NCBI GenBank assembly: GCA_020744425.1
Contig: JAGMUV010000004.1
Span: 3,782,001-3,846,000, forward strand
From: Dactylonectria macrodidyma
Lineage: Eukaryota > Ascomycota > Sordariomycetes > Hypocreales > Nectriaceae
Reading direction: 5' to 3'
Length of the DNA: 64,000 bases
In this document: in pieces, positions 10,019-20,800 of the stretch
Layout: each line of letters opens with the position of its first letter
Position numbering within the stretch: position 1 is the first letter of the stretch
Position numbers and translations under genes: made by a program
Notes under the pieces: generated by a model
Databases searched by the model: none
What the model saw: only the letters and a program-made list of their open reading frames with translations
What the model was told of the DNA's origin: nothing

Positions 10019-11167
10019 ATGGCCGCGGATTCCTCAACGCCAAAAGCCACCAAAGAGGACTTGAAATGCCTCTCCATCGCCGAGCTTGAAGTCCTGGCGC
10101 GTAGTCGCATGGACCAACAAACACGAGACTACTACAACGAGGGTTCTGATTCCGGCATCACCCTCCAAGAAAACTCGTCGGCTTACAACAAGTACCGGAT
10201 CCGTCCCAGGGCATTGCGCGATGTTTCCAACATCGATACGTCTGTCGATATATTCGGTTTCAAGAACAAAGCGCCGTTTGGTGTGGCGCCCGCCGCCATG
10301 CAGAAGCTCGCACATCCAGACGGAGAACTCGCCACCGCTCGAGCTTGCCGCGAACGGGGCATCATTATGGGACTCAGTTCGTTTTCTACGACTAGTCTAG
10401 AAGATGTTCGCAAAGCGAGTGGCGAGATTCCAAACGTGTTTCAACTATACCTCTTCGAAGACCGAGCCCGTAGCAAGGAGTTGATCCAACGGGTAAAGGA
10501 TGCAGGCTACAAGGCCGTGGTGCTGACAGTCGACACACCTGTGCTCGGCAGGAGAAACTTGGAGATCCGTAACCAATTCCAGCTGCCGTCTTATCTCAAA
10601 GCGGCCAACTTCGTGGACGAGCCGGGCTTCGAGGGGACGACACAGAGCAGGCCGCCGGTGACATTTCACACACACGGCCCGAACCCAACGCTGTGCTGGG
10701 AGGACACCATCACATGGCTCAAGAAAGAAGCAGGCCCGATGCAGGTCTGGGTGAAGGGCATTCTTACTGCCGAGGACGCGCTACTAGCCGTCAACCACGG
10801 CGTCGACGGTATCATCGTGTCTAACCATGGCGGTCGGCAGCTCGACGGCGCCATGGCCACCCTCGACGCACTACCCGAGATTGTGGCTGCTGTGAAGAAC
10901 CGCGTGCCCATCCACATCGACGGCGGTATCCGCCACGGTCTCGACCTGTTCAAGGCGCTCGCTCTGGGTGCTGATTTCTGCTGGATCGGTCGGCCTGTCC
11001 TGTGGGGGTTGGCATATAAGGGCCAGGAGGGCGTGGAGCTATGTCTGAAGTTGTTGACGGAGCAGCTGCATCGGTGTATGGCGCTGGCTGGTGTTACGAG
11101 GGTTGAGGATATTGGGCCGGAGTATCTGTGTAAGATGGACCGGGATGGGTTTGTAAGCCGTCTGTAG
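10019..11167 (+). CDS. FMN-dependent alpha-hydroxy acid dehydrogenase/oxidase
   Basis: This is a single exon. The frame is open to 9959, but the ATG at 10019 has the better context (CACAATGGCC) and gives 382 residues, the normal length of glycolate- or lactate-oxidase-type enzymes. The protein is one TIM barrel. Recognisable are YYNEGSDSG, the tyrosine region YNKYRIRPR, the FMN-binding FGVAPAAMQKLAHPDGE, LTVDTPVLGRRN, the catalytic SNHGGRQLDG with the active-site histidine near residue 270 and adjacent arginine, and the phosphate-binding HIDGGIRHGLDLFKALALGAD. It oxidises an L-2-hydroxy acid to the 2-keto acid. No cytochrome b2 heme domain is present, so oxygen may be the acceptor. Which hydroxy acid is used cannot be read from the sequence. 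There is no clear C-terminal SKL-type peroxisomal signal (it ends SRL, which is a plausible PTS1). Confidence 0.9.
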   Translation: MAADSSTPKATKEDLKCLSIAELEVLARSRMDQQTRDYYNEGSDSGITLQENSSAYNKYRIRPRALRDVSNIDTSVDIFGFKNKAPFGVAPAAMQKLAHPDGELATARACRERGIIMGLSSFSTTSLEDVRKASGEIPNVFQLYLFEDRARSKELIQRVKDAGYKAVVLTVDTPVLGRRNLEIRNQFQLPSYLKAANFVDEPGFEGTTQSRPPVTFHTHGPNPTLCWEDTITWLKKEAGPMQVWVKGILTAEDALLAVNHGVDGIIVSNHGGRQLDGAMATLDALPEIVAAVKNRVPIHIDGGIRHGLDLFKALALGADFCWIGRPVLWGLAYKGQEGVELCLKLLTEQLHRCMALAGVTRVEDIGPEYLCKMDRDGFVSRL

Positions 11168-11288
11168 GATAGACGTTCATGTTCATGCGTAGGGCTTGAT
11201 ATATTAGATATGTTTGCCCCTTTTTGACTAAGCTCTTTTGGACACAGCCTCCCTCCTGCATATGAACCAGCCCACTGCCATAGCTACC

Positions 11289-11330
11289 ACATACGACCAT
11301 AGCTCTTAGAAAATACGGGATCCTGTTAAG
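11289..11330 (+). pseudogene. 5S rRNA 5'-end fragment
   Basis: The sequence starting ACATACGACCATA and followed by the ACGGGATCC segment about 20 bases later matches the first third of fungal 5S rRNA. The rest of the gene, including the internal control region and the 3' strand complementary to the start, is not recognisable downstream. It looks like a truncated dispersed copy. Confidence 0.5.
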
Positions 11331-11983
11331 TTCTTGCCTGCGGACTATTTGCATCCATTTCTTGAATCCTGTGCCTCCAAAACGGAGTCTCAACCCTCTA
11401 ATTTTAGAAGCGCTTCATCCAGCCCTTCGATCAATCATCGCATGTAGCGACGGTCTCTAGGCGCCGACTCTTACCGTTTAGTTATATAATAGCTATTATA
11501 AACTGAGAGCCTTGGCTAGAATTAGTTATTATAGATTTACCCTACTACTATAAACTCTTATATTAGTCTTAGTATATAGACTAATAATTAAAATTAAATA
11601 TTAATAATTTAAATAAGCTATGATTACTTAGATATAAGTAATGCATTAATCGTTAAAAGGTTTAGATGTATATTTACTAAATGAGAACCTCTGTTATGAA
11701 GAAGGTTTTGCTCTTCCTAAGGCTGAATCCAGATATCTATGCTTAAGGCAGCCAGCCAGTAGTCCTCATCTTAGGAATGGTAGGAATATGAAGCTTGATC
11801 ATTACCTCCTAAATTCCTTTATGAGATTCTAATGCCGATAGAACAAAAATAAGCAAATAAAAATTCTAAACTATCCACTGAACTATTAAGGTCATAAAGT
11901 TTACCTACACTACTATGATTCTCGCGGTTCTCTATCGTCGCTGTGTCTCTGGCATGTGACCTTTCATGCACGCAAATCACGCG
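11331..11983. other. AT-rich, RIP-like intergenic sequence
   Basis: From about 11,470 the sequence is rich in TA dinucleotides and stop codons in all frames. This is what repeat-induced point mutation leaves behind. No parent element is recognisable. Confidence 0.5.
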
Positions 11984-13129
11984 CTGCAAAAACCAGAGAA
12001 CCCACCAAATCACGCCCTCGGATTCTCAAGTATCCAGGCGCTACACCCAGTACTCTATTGGGGCGCCTGTGGATTCCCGCGTATCCATGCTTAGGCACAC
12101 CCAGCAATGTATTAGGACCCTCGTGGATTCTCGCGTATTCACGCTCTCGGGCAGACTGGGGTGGGGAGCACGTGGATTCTCCCATCTCCCATCTCGAGAT
12201 TGGATAAGGTATGTACTCTTTTGTCGACCTGGCGCAAGGGGGAGAGAGAAAGATAAACGTGCATCCATCTTGGTACTATTTCCAAGGATCCTTACTGCAA
12301 CGGTGACTGCTCTTTACGAGCCTGAGCGTAAAATAGATGAGTGATACTCTACTCATGCAGACCAAGTTAAGAAGCGCCTCCTTCAAGTAGGGACTGCGAC
12401 TGAGGCACTACCAAGGCTTGCTCCCACTACAGCCAAAATTCCTCATAACACCACCTCGCCAATCTAAACAACCCGGCATAAATGCGATAGCACTTATAAA
12501 TCTCATCTGATAAGCCGATATTACATCCCTCCTAGATGACCTAGACGCATAAATTAGTTTATAGGCAAAGAAAGAGGGAGGTAATAGTAAAAACATACTA
12601 TTTAACTCTCTATACATTACATAAAGTTAATACACTAAGTAGCCCCTTAAACTAGGATAATAGGAATAATTAGAAGGCCTTAGGCCTATAATTTAGCAGA
12701 GACTCGAGATATTAAAACTGGGCATATAACTACATAACAAGCTATGCAGAACCTATAATTAAGCCATTAAATTTACTGCATTTAGTCTCAATGCTAATAG
12801 CGATAGGCATACTAGCCTCATCACTAAGCTAGATATAGGTAGTACAATAGCAAGCTAGACAGAGCTATCAGTAACGGAGCAGCAACATAGCAAGTTTCGA
12901 ATCGTTCAGCAGCTCGAGGAATATAATGTAGTCAGCTTTAGCATCTACTAGGAAAGGGTCTGGGTCGCGCAGCTCTAGATAGATGCGACATTACGTGCTA
13001 AGGTCCGTTATCAGCCGGCCATGACCGCTCGGATGTCTGCTGGGTGCTGGGTGCTGGGTGTTGTCGCTCTGTGCTTGGATACGCGAGAATCCGAGGGTGT
13101 GACTTGGTGGGTTCTCCTCTTTTTAGTAG
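11984..13129. mobile_element. Degenerate element with about 50-bp terminal inverted repeats
   Basis: The left end (11984-12038) and the right end (13073-13129) are inverted copies: both contain AGAACCCACCAA-R-TCAC-R-CCCTCGGATTCTC followed by GTATCCA. The differences are mainly transitions. Just inside the left end the core GGATTC-n4-GTATYCA recurs at 12020, 12071 and 12125, i.e. a subterminal repeat with 51-54 bp spacing. The interior (about 12,350-12,990) is AT-rich and has no intact frame. I read it as a non-autonomous or RIP-degraded DNA transposon of about 1.15 kb. No convincing target-site duplication was found, and the superfamily is not assigned. Confidence 0.55.
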
Positions 13130-13307
13130 GAGCGCAGCCGACCCGGTGAACGCAAGTCTGCTGACCGAGGACTTGAATCTGGGGACTGGGCCTACTGCTT
13201 CATACTCCCAAAAGATACGATCGGATACATATATCCCAATTGCGTGGCCATTCTCTCGCGTTTATAATAGTCCCAGAGCATTGTGGGCGGCGCACCGATA
13301 GAGCAGT

Positions 13308-15073
13308 TCAAATTGGTGTCCCCAGGTAATCCTTCAGGAGCCGCTGCCCGAGCTTGGCACACGGAGGCTCAAAAATGTCGACCCAGGGCATCTGGCGGAT
13401 ATCTGCCATGATTTCAACCCACGACACCGACCTTGACTCTTTCATCTCGCTGGCTATCATTTCCATCGAGGTCGCGAGGTCTTTACCACTAGGTTCACTG
13501 ATGCTACAGAGAACGAGAAGCCAAAGACGGACGAGGCGTAGGTCGGGACTGTTCCAGACATGTTCCGCATTAGACCTACTCGATAGCATCTTAAGCAACG
13601 TTGAGATACGTGCTTCAGCAGTTCCAGGATAGGAGCGACACCTTCGCTTCACCCGTATGATCCAGATCATAGCACCGAGCCGAAGCGCCTCCGAAATAAT
13701 ATCCCAACGCGTTACTGGGTCAGATCTTAATGGTTGATCCAACAACTGGTGAGTGACTAGATTTATGAGGAAACCCATCTGCTCTTCATCATCCCAGATG
13801 GCAATACCTTTGGTTGCCAGCTTGAATCGAACAAGTACAGCGAGCGTGTTCAGATCACCTATACAGGACATGACGTTCATGAATCGCGTATTCTGTGTGT
13901 TTTCGTCGTTGGCGACGCTGAGTAGCGGAGCGGGCAGCGTTTCTAGGCCTGAGTCACGGAAGACGCTGGCGCTGGCCATGGGAGCGGATAATGGAAACAG
14001 TGGTTTGGTGTCGTGGAGCAATGCTGCAGTAATGTCCACCCTAAAGTGATTTGTTAGTGTTTGTAACAAATCCCTAGCAATTGCATAGGCCATTGGTGTC
14101 GCCGAGCCATACCATGAAATCATGAGCATCAGGTCCTGGTTGGCCTCCAAGGTAGAGATGCCACCTCTTGCCACAATCACCATCCACATGCCCTTCACAT
14201 GGATAATCGCCTGGTCAAAGTCCAGACTGGTAAACTGATCTCAAAACTTTAGCTGCATGACTTCTTCTCATTTGCTTTAAGCGCCACGGCTCCAAAAGGA
14301 GAGCTTACATTGTAGCAAACCAGTGCCAGCACCGCATGGAGTACACTATCAGACGTCGCGCTGCTTGCATCAGAGCTGGAAAGCCTGGACTCGACGCACT
14401 GAATGGTTTTTAAAGAGCGTTCCAACGCCAGGGATCGCAGCTCTCTGGCGGATCTGCGGTATAGTGGGATAAGGACGTTGGGTGAAGTGAAGATCTGTTG
14501 GTAGTGATGAAGGAAGGCGGATTTTCTGAAGGCGAAGGGGAACCAGAAGGTGTTTGTCGAGCAAGCTGTGTCCCAGTATGTTAGCAATAGTGGTGAGAAT
14601 TGAAGTCGATGGAGGACTTGAGTATTCTTACTGGAGCCCATTGCGTTCCTTCCTGCGATCATGATTAGGGTGAATCCATAAGCTGAAAACCAATCCTCTC
14701 CCCATTCCTTCTCAAAGACGGATAATGCATGTAAGATAGGCGGCGCCGCAGTATATAGTGCAGTATATTGCGCAGCAGTCTCCGGTACGACCAAATCCTT
14801 CGCAGGAACTTGCAAGTGGTCGACATCTCGACTCGTCGAATGCTCACCTTGGCCAGTACTCGACAGCGCCCCTGACGTTTCTGCCGAGGACCATACGAAG
14901 GTGACGAATTGAGGTGCTTTCGATGGCTTTCTTCGGGACATGCCAATGTCGACCATGAGATGGCGACGGACCTTGGAGTCGAGCGACTTGCTGCGGGTGC
15001 GACGTTGAGTAGGAGGATTACGAGTATCGGCATGTAAGAAGAGGAGGCGTCTCTTCTTTGGGGGCCCCTCCAT
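13308..15073 (-). CDS. Fungal transcription-factor-domain protein (Fungal_trans_2-like), no zinc cluster
   Basis: Three exons, 15073-14632, 14565-14309 and 14234-13308, are joined by introns of 66 nt (GTAAGA...CTAAC...ACACAG, phase 1) and 74 nt (GTAAGC...GATCAG, phase 0), giving 541 residues. The first intron has a length divisible by three and no stop, so the unspliced frame looks continuous; the strong signals argue that it is spliced. The N-terminus carries a basic nuclear-type signal (KKRR), then RRHLMVDIGMSRRKPSK and FVTFVW. The rest is the helical, hydrophobic middle-homology type region with VKGMWMVIVARGGIS typical of the tachykinin-like/Fungal_trans_2 family. These proteins usually lack or have lost the Zn2Cys6 domain. 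A regulatory role is inferred; targets are unknown. Confidence 0.75.
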
Positions 15074-16105
15074 TATTGATTGCTGTCAAGACGTAAGTAG
15101 CGATAGATAGACAACGGGTTACTTGTGACGTCGGATTGAAGGGCGTTTGTTGGACGACGGAATTCCGTTGCTAGGCTGCTAGCAAAGGCCGTACGAGGAA
15201 TTGGCCCAGGAAACGGTTTGCAGTGGCTGAAGGCCGGACTTGCTGAGCATCGATATAATAATCAATGTCATGAGAGAAGCAAGAAATACGCCATGCCAGG
15301 AAACGAATCACAGCTGTTAATGACGAATTTTGGTGAATCATATGTCCCAGACTGCGTGAAACCTTTGCTTGTTTTTTGACGCGATGGGTATGAGTCGACC
15401 GATTGGCGGCGGCCTGTCCATGGGATCAACCAAGGAAAACCATTCGGCTACCCGCAAGTATCCACAGATGATTTCAAATCAACAGCGCAAGCAGAGCGCA
15501 AAAGATGATTGATAATCATGCCAATAATCTCCTGCCCGTCACCAGCCACCATCGCTACTCCTGCACTATCTATGATTTCTAATACACTTACAAGTCGCGT
15601 GACAATCCTTACCATTTCCGATGTACCATGAACCTTTTTCGGCGACTTGAGGTTACAACCGTCGACGTCAGACACGGCTTACACGGCGGTCCAGTCGTAT
15701 GCATTCCGATCTAGTCCTTGGCATTCTGATTGGCACAAAGTGGATGAAACGTGCAAAAGGAGTCCGTTTGCCTAAGCTGCTTTGGTGATACCATGATCCT
15801 GTTGAGGCAACGTCGAAACCGAGAGACTGTGCAATCGCTTCATTCCTAGGCCCAGGGCAGATTGGGCTGTCGCCTATGTACGGTTCTCATGGTTGTTCAG
15901 CTTGCGAGCTAATCATGATCATAAGGGACCCAAGGCGTATAATACGAGTCAAGAACCGCCGTGAATGAGAAGGGCCAAAACGTGAAAAGCAGATTCATCA
16001 CGACTTGCGATCTCACGATTGGCTTCCTCCTGCACGACTTGAACGCTGCACAGCTTTAACTCCGTCCCATATATTGCGCCAACAGCCTACTCACCTTCGC
16101 CCACC
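15074..16105. other. Intergenic region between divergent genes
   Basis: This stretch of about 1 kb lies between the transcription-factor-type gene and the glutathione transferase gene. No gene is visible. A TATATTGCG near 16071 may serve the transferase promoter. Confidence 0.45.
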
Positions 16106-16878
16106 ATGAGCACAGAGAAGCACAACATTACGCTCTACTGCGAGGGCACTCCCAATCCTCTCAAGATCTCCATTGCCCTCGAGGAATTGGGCTTGAAGTA
16201 CAACGTACGATCCCATCACCGCTCCAGATCCCCCCTTAGAAACAAAAAGGAACAGAAATCCCTGACATAGTTCCGCATGTAGGTACGCCCAATCAAGCTC
16301 TTTGAACATGAGCAGAAAGAGCAGTGGTATCTCGACATCAACCCCAACGGTCGCATCCCAGCCATCGTCGACACGGACGAGAACGGCCAGCAGCTCAAAA
16401 TCTGGGAAAGCGGTGCCATCTTGCAGTATCTCGTGGACCGGTACGATGGGGACCACAAGATCTCGTATCCTCGTGGGACCAAAGAGCACTGGGAGATGAC
16501 AAGCTGGGTAAATTGGCGAAATTCCCATGCCTCACTTGAAGAAGGGCATTTCTAACAAGGACATTGATAGCTCTTTTGGCAGGTGGGCGGCCTCGGCCCT
16601 ATGCAAGGCCAGGCAAACCACTTTGAGAGTATGTTCTGGCTGTGCTACGGCGATGGAAGGGGAAAAAGTGTTCACTGACCTGGGTTGAATCACACAGTGT
16701 CCGCTTTCGGCGACTATCCATACGCCTTGAAGCGCTACGTCAACGAAACACGCCGCCTCTATCGCACCATGGACAAGGCACTTGCCAAGAATCCCTCCGG
16801 ATACCTCGTAGGTGATCATCTCACCATCGCCGACATTGCTATTTGGCCATGGACCACCGCGTACAGTAGGTCTTTCAC

Positions 16879-16910
<32 letters not shown>

Positions 16911-17186
16911 ACAGAAAAAAAAAACGCTCGATGGTGTCTGTATGCAAAAGGGACTAAATTAAAGCGCGCTGCAGAGTACAGTGGTCTATCCCAGATTGAC
17001 GAGTTCCCTCACGTCAAGGAGTGGATGTACAGGCTCCTTGCGCGTCCTGGGTTCGAGAAGGGTCGCAACGTGCCGAATCCTCATATTTACCTTCAGCTCA
17101 ACGAGTTGCCGGATGAAGAACTAAAGAAGATTGGGACGGAGAGGTCGGGTTGGATTCAGGAGGCTATGAAGCGCGATGCTGAATGA
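16106..17186 (+). CDS. Glutathione S-transferase (Ure2/GST-N, GST-C type)
   Basis: Five exons were read: 16106-16204, 16283-16507, 16571-16628, 16698-16865 and 16975-17186, with introns of 78, 63, 69 and 109 nt, together coding for 253 residues. The N-terminal thioredoxin-like domain begins ITLYCEGTPNPLKISIALEEL and continues to NPNGRIPAIVD (the cis-proline loop that binds glutathione) and WESGAILQYL. The C-terminal helical domain follows, with GYLVGDHLTIADIAIWPW, the conserved N-capping and hydrophobic staple motif, and WMYRLLARPGFEKG. The enzyme conjugates or reduces substrates with glutathione in the cytosol. Intron 4 contains a run of 21 C followed by 11 A, which is unusual. ATG context is CACCATGAG. 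Confidence 0.92.
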
Positions 17187-17652
17187 TCTCGGGGCTGTCT
17201 GCTGTACGGCTAGGCCGTGGCCGATCGCCTAAGCCGTGGCTTGTCATGCTCGTGGCTTGACTCAGGCTTGGTATACCAAGCACGGGCATTATTCTCATGA
17301 GAGGATAACATCGCAGGAAGTCCATCGGATAGATATTTCCCTTAAAATAGTCATATCATTTGGATAGAGTTCCACTCGCATCAATGCGCGCTGTGCGACG
17401 CGATTTTGGTTTTGCGATGTGATAGAGTCAGGGTTCAAATCCATGACACTCCACGACACATTTGCAAATATGGCATGGATAGGCGACTGATACATGGGCA
17501 CCCTGCTTTGGATAGTTGGGCATCCCAAGGTATATAAATTTGCCCTTCTGAACGTCGAAACACAGTTGAGAAATCAGTCCGTCTTACCGCTTTGTTACAT
17601 TTGATTCTGATGAGTTTGTGGAAGCAAGTTTTCGTTGATGTACTCCACGTAG
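17187..17652. other. Spacer between the GST gene and the copia element
   Basis: A TATATAAAT at about 17531 precedes an ATG at 17610 whose frame continues into the target site of the retrotransposon (see findings). No other signal is seen. Confidence 0.4.
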
Positions 17653-17657
17653 GTCTG

Positions 17658-17840
17658 TGTTGGTGTGGATCCGACCATACAATCCGGGTTTAGCCACCGT
17701 CCCGATTTACACCTAATTTATAAGGCAACAGCCGACATCGCTGATCACAAAGCCGACTGCGGCGTCTCCCCTTTCTCTAGCTAGTCAGATCAATCATAAC
17801 ACACAATTCTTATGCATCCTGCCGCAGCTAGCTTTTAATA
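17658..17840 (+). repeat. Left LTR of the copia element
   Basis: The 183 bp begin TGTTGG and end AATA. Against the right LTR there are eight differences, all transitions. The ending TA in place of the canonical CA fits a C-to-T change at CpA. The sequence CCCAGTAGCAGCTC just downstream (about 17847) is the likely primer-binding site region. Confidence 0.92.
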
Positions 17841-20800
17841 GTTATAAGCCCAGTAGCAGCTCTTTAAGGCTATTTACATTAATTCATATCGTCTGATTGT
17901 ATGCATAGTGCTCTAATTGACTTATAGCTAGAAAGGCGCATAGTCCTAAGCCGCTAGATTACGACTAACATTACGAATTGAAGCTATTACGATCTCCCTT
18001 ACTAAGCACCCTAAATAATAATAAGATAATAGATACGAAGTTATCTTTAACTAAATCTCTTCTTAAATATAAGAAAAGAGAAGACTGGATCCTGTAGATT
18101 AATAAAGTCAAAGTTCTCTCTTAAGACTACGAAGTCTAGGACTATATTAACCCGGATTAGACTAAGGATATTAAAGATAAGGTTTTTAGTATAAAAGAAC
18201 CCATTCTTACTAATCCAAAAGACAGACCGACCCCCCCTAGTCTTCTAGATAAGATAGGGATCGAAGAAAAATAACTATACCTTAAGCTATTCGACTATCA
18301 GTTAGATGCTTAGAAAGAGACTAAGAGAATACGTATCCTAAGATACGAAAGAGACTATATAGCATAAAAATATAAGAAAACCCGCCACAACCGCTCGATC
18401 AATAAGAAGAAGGAAAGGATGACTCTCCTAAAGACTATGATTATAGAATCCCTAGGCCCTGTCTTTAAAGAATATATTAGGACTGAGCTGACCTTATGAA
18501 GGAAGATTGTAGCCCTAAAGGAATACATTAACCCTTGACTGAACCAAAACATCGAGGCTATAGAAGACTGCTTCTAGTCCCTTATTATAAAGAAAGGAAC
18601 TAAGGACTAAAAGACCTGGGCTTTATATCTTAAGGAAGTGTAAAAGAAATATAACACTTATAAGGTCACCTCTATCTCTAAGTAGAAAGCTCAAACAGAG
18701 TTCATAAAAGCAGTCTAATCATATCCTAACTTCTATATCCCTTAGTCAGTAGTGATTATAAAGGCTAAGCTTTAAGGCGATAAGGTTAATGATCTAGACC
18801 TACTAATTAGGATCTTTAGATAAACCGTTAGAAACCAGAAGTCCTTAAAGCTATAGATAAATGCAGTTATAACTCTGGATGCTTTAAAACCAGCAGTTAA
18901 TGTACTACAATCAGGACAATGACCTAATCAAAGGAGTCCTATACTATGCATTGCTTGCGAATGCCCTCATAAGACCAGGAAAGACTGGTAGGTATACTGC
19001 TTTAACTATCAGAAGGAATATAAGCCTAATACTGCTCCAGAAGGCTGGAATACAAGAGATAACTATAAGAAGCATCTAATTAGATTCCTTAAGAGTCATC
19101 TTAATAAAAAGAAGAAGGCTAAGGACTAGGTTCTACAGTTATGGTTAAAGATACTGATTTCCTTCTAATAAAGATAGCAAGGCCGTTAACAATAGCCAAA
19201 GCAACTGCCCTAATAATAAGAAGATACTCTCATGATTAGCAGCCAAGCTCTAAAAGGTCCCTCATAGAGTCATAACCTCACGATACTAGCAGTTAGAGCG
19301 TCAGCTAATCAGAAGCTTAAAGACATCATAATCTATAACATAGGAGCTATAAAGCACTTCTTTAACCACCTCGACTGGTTTACAGCAGAGGATTTCAATC
19401 CCTCTGTTAAAGAAGAAACCCTCGCTAGAGATATAATTATAGTCACAGAAGGCTAAAGCATAGCAGAAATCAGAGTATCCTGCCCTAATTACTCACTTAG
19501 GCGTATTTTATACTATCCAGATACTTATTATATTCCTAATATACATCTAAGTGCTGTATTAACTAGGATTATATATAAAGCTAGTGTTCTTTAAGACTAA
19601 GAAATAGATCTTTTATATCTTAAGGGAGTTAAGGAACCTATAGTACATATAACTAAGGCTTTTAATTAACTAGTCTTAGTAATGAAGTTATCTTTAATAC
19701 TAAATTCTATGTCTCTTAGGGCAGAAATTTCTTATTACTAAGATGCTAAACTTTAGTACTAACGATACAGTCACATCAGTCAGGAAGCTCTCTCTTAACT
19801 AGCTAAAGCGAGCTTAGGGGTGAAGATAAAGGGACTAAGACTCTATAAGTATAAGAAATATGCTACTTTAAAAGCATTACGTACAATCTTAAGAAACGCA
19901 CTATAGCGCATTCTAAAGGGCCTAAGAAGGTCATTTAACTATAATCTTTACTACTTTCTAATAACAATATATAATAGCTATAAATACTGGGTACTATTTA
20001 CATATATTATAATTAAAATGCGGTTCTTTTATCCTATTCGAACCAAGCCTAAGATTAGGGTCGCCTTTAGGTAATTATAAGCGTAGCTAAGAGTCTAATT
20101 TAGAATCAAGATATAGCTTCTTTAGTATAATAGCGAGAAGGCTCTATTTACTAGCGATTAGAAAGAAATCTTCAAGAACGAGAGCATAGTGGTCTATGAG
20201 TTAGCTCCTTTAACTCCTACTTAGAACGGGGGTGCAGAAGTCTTAGGAAAAGTTATTAAGACTAAAGAAAGGACTATAATAGTAGAGTCAGGTCTCCCTA
20301 AAGAGCTCGTATTAAAGATCTATCTTATAGTAATCTATTTAACTAACCATACGCCTTTCTATTCCTCTAGAAAGTGGGTAATACTATACTAACTATAGTA
20401 GGATTAGGTCTATAATAATGTCATATCCTTTAGAAACATTCCTAAAGATAATAGACCTATGATATCACATCTTAGGGTCTTTAGATACTTTGCATATCCG
20501 ATAATTATAGAGGCTTTAGAATATATTAAGTCATATAAGTCATTAAGTCTGTTTATATAGAGGGCTTATATAGGCTATTTAATCAGATATAAAGGAGAAT
20601 CTTAATATATAATTTAGGTCCTATCTAAGTGTATAAAGAAGGTCGTAATATTAGCTAATATTAGCTTTAATAAGCAGGAAAGCTATAATTCAAAGAGAGA
20701 AAAAGAAGCTAAGGCTTATTAAGAATATGCATATAGGATCCTAGAAAGGATTAACGCTTAAGACATTATTAAAGAAGAAGACATTAGAGAGACTATTAGA

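Noticed and set aside
14566..14631. Treating exons 1 and 2 of the transcription-factor-type gene as one exon
   Set aside because: The 66-nt stretch stays in frame, but has canonical donor, CTAAC branch site and CAG acceptor, so splicing is more likely.
15448..15675. Minus-strand frame of 75 codons upstream of the GST gene
   Set aside because: No recognisable domain or splice continuation.
18355..18552. Minus-strand frame inside the copia element
   Set aside because: Random opening in RIP-degraded DNA; antisense to the element.
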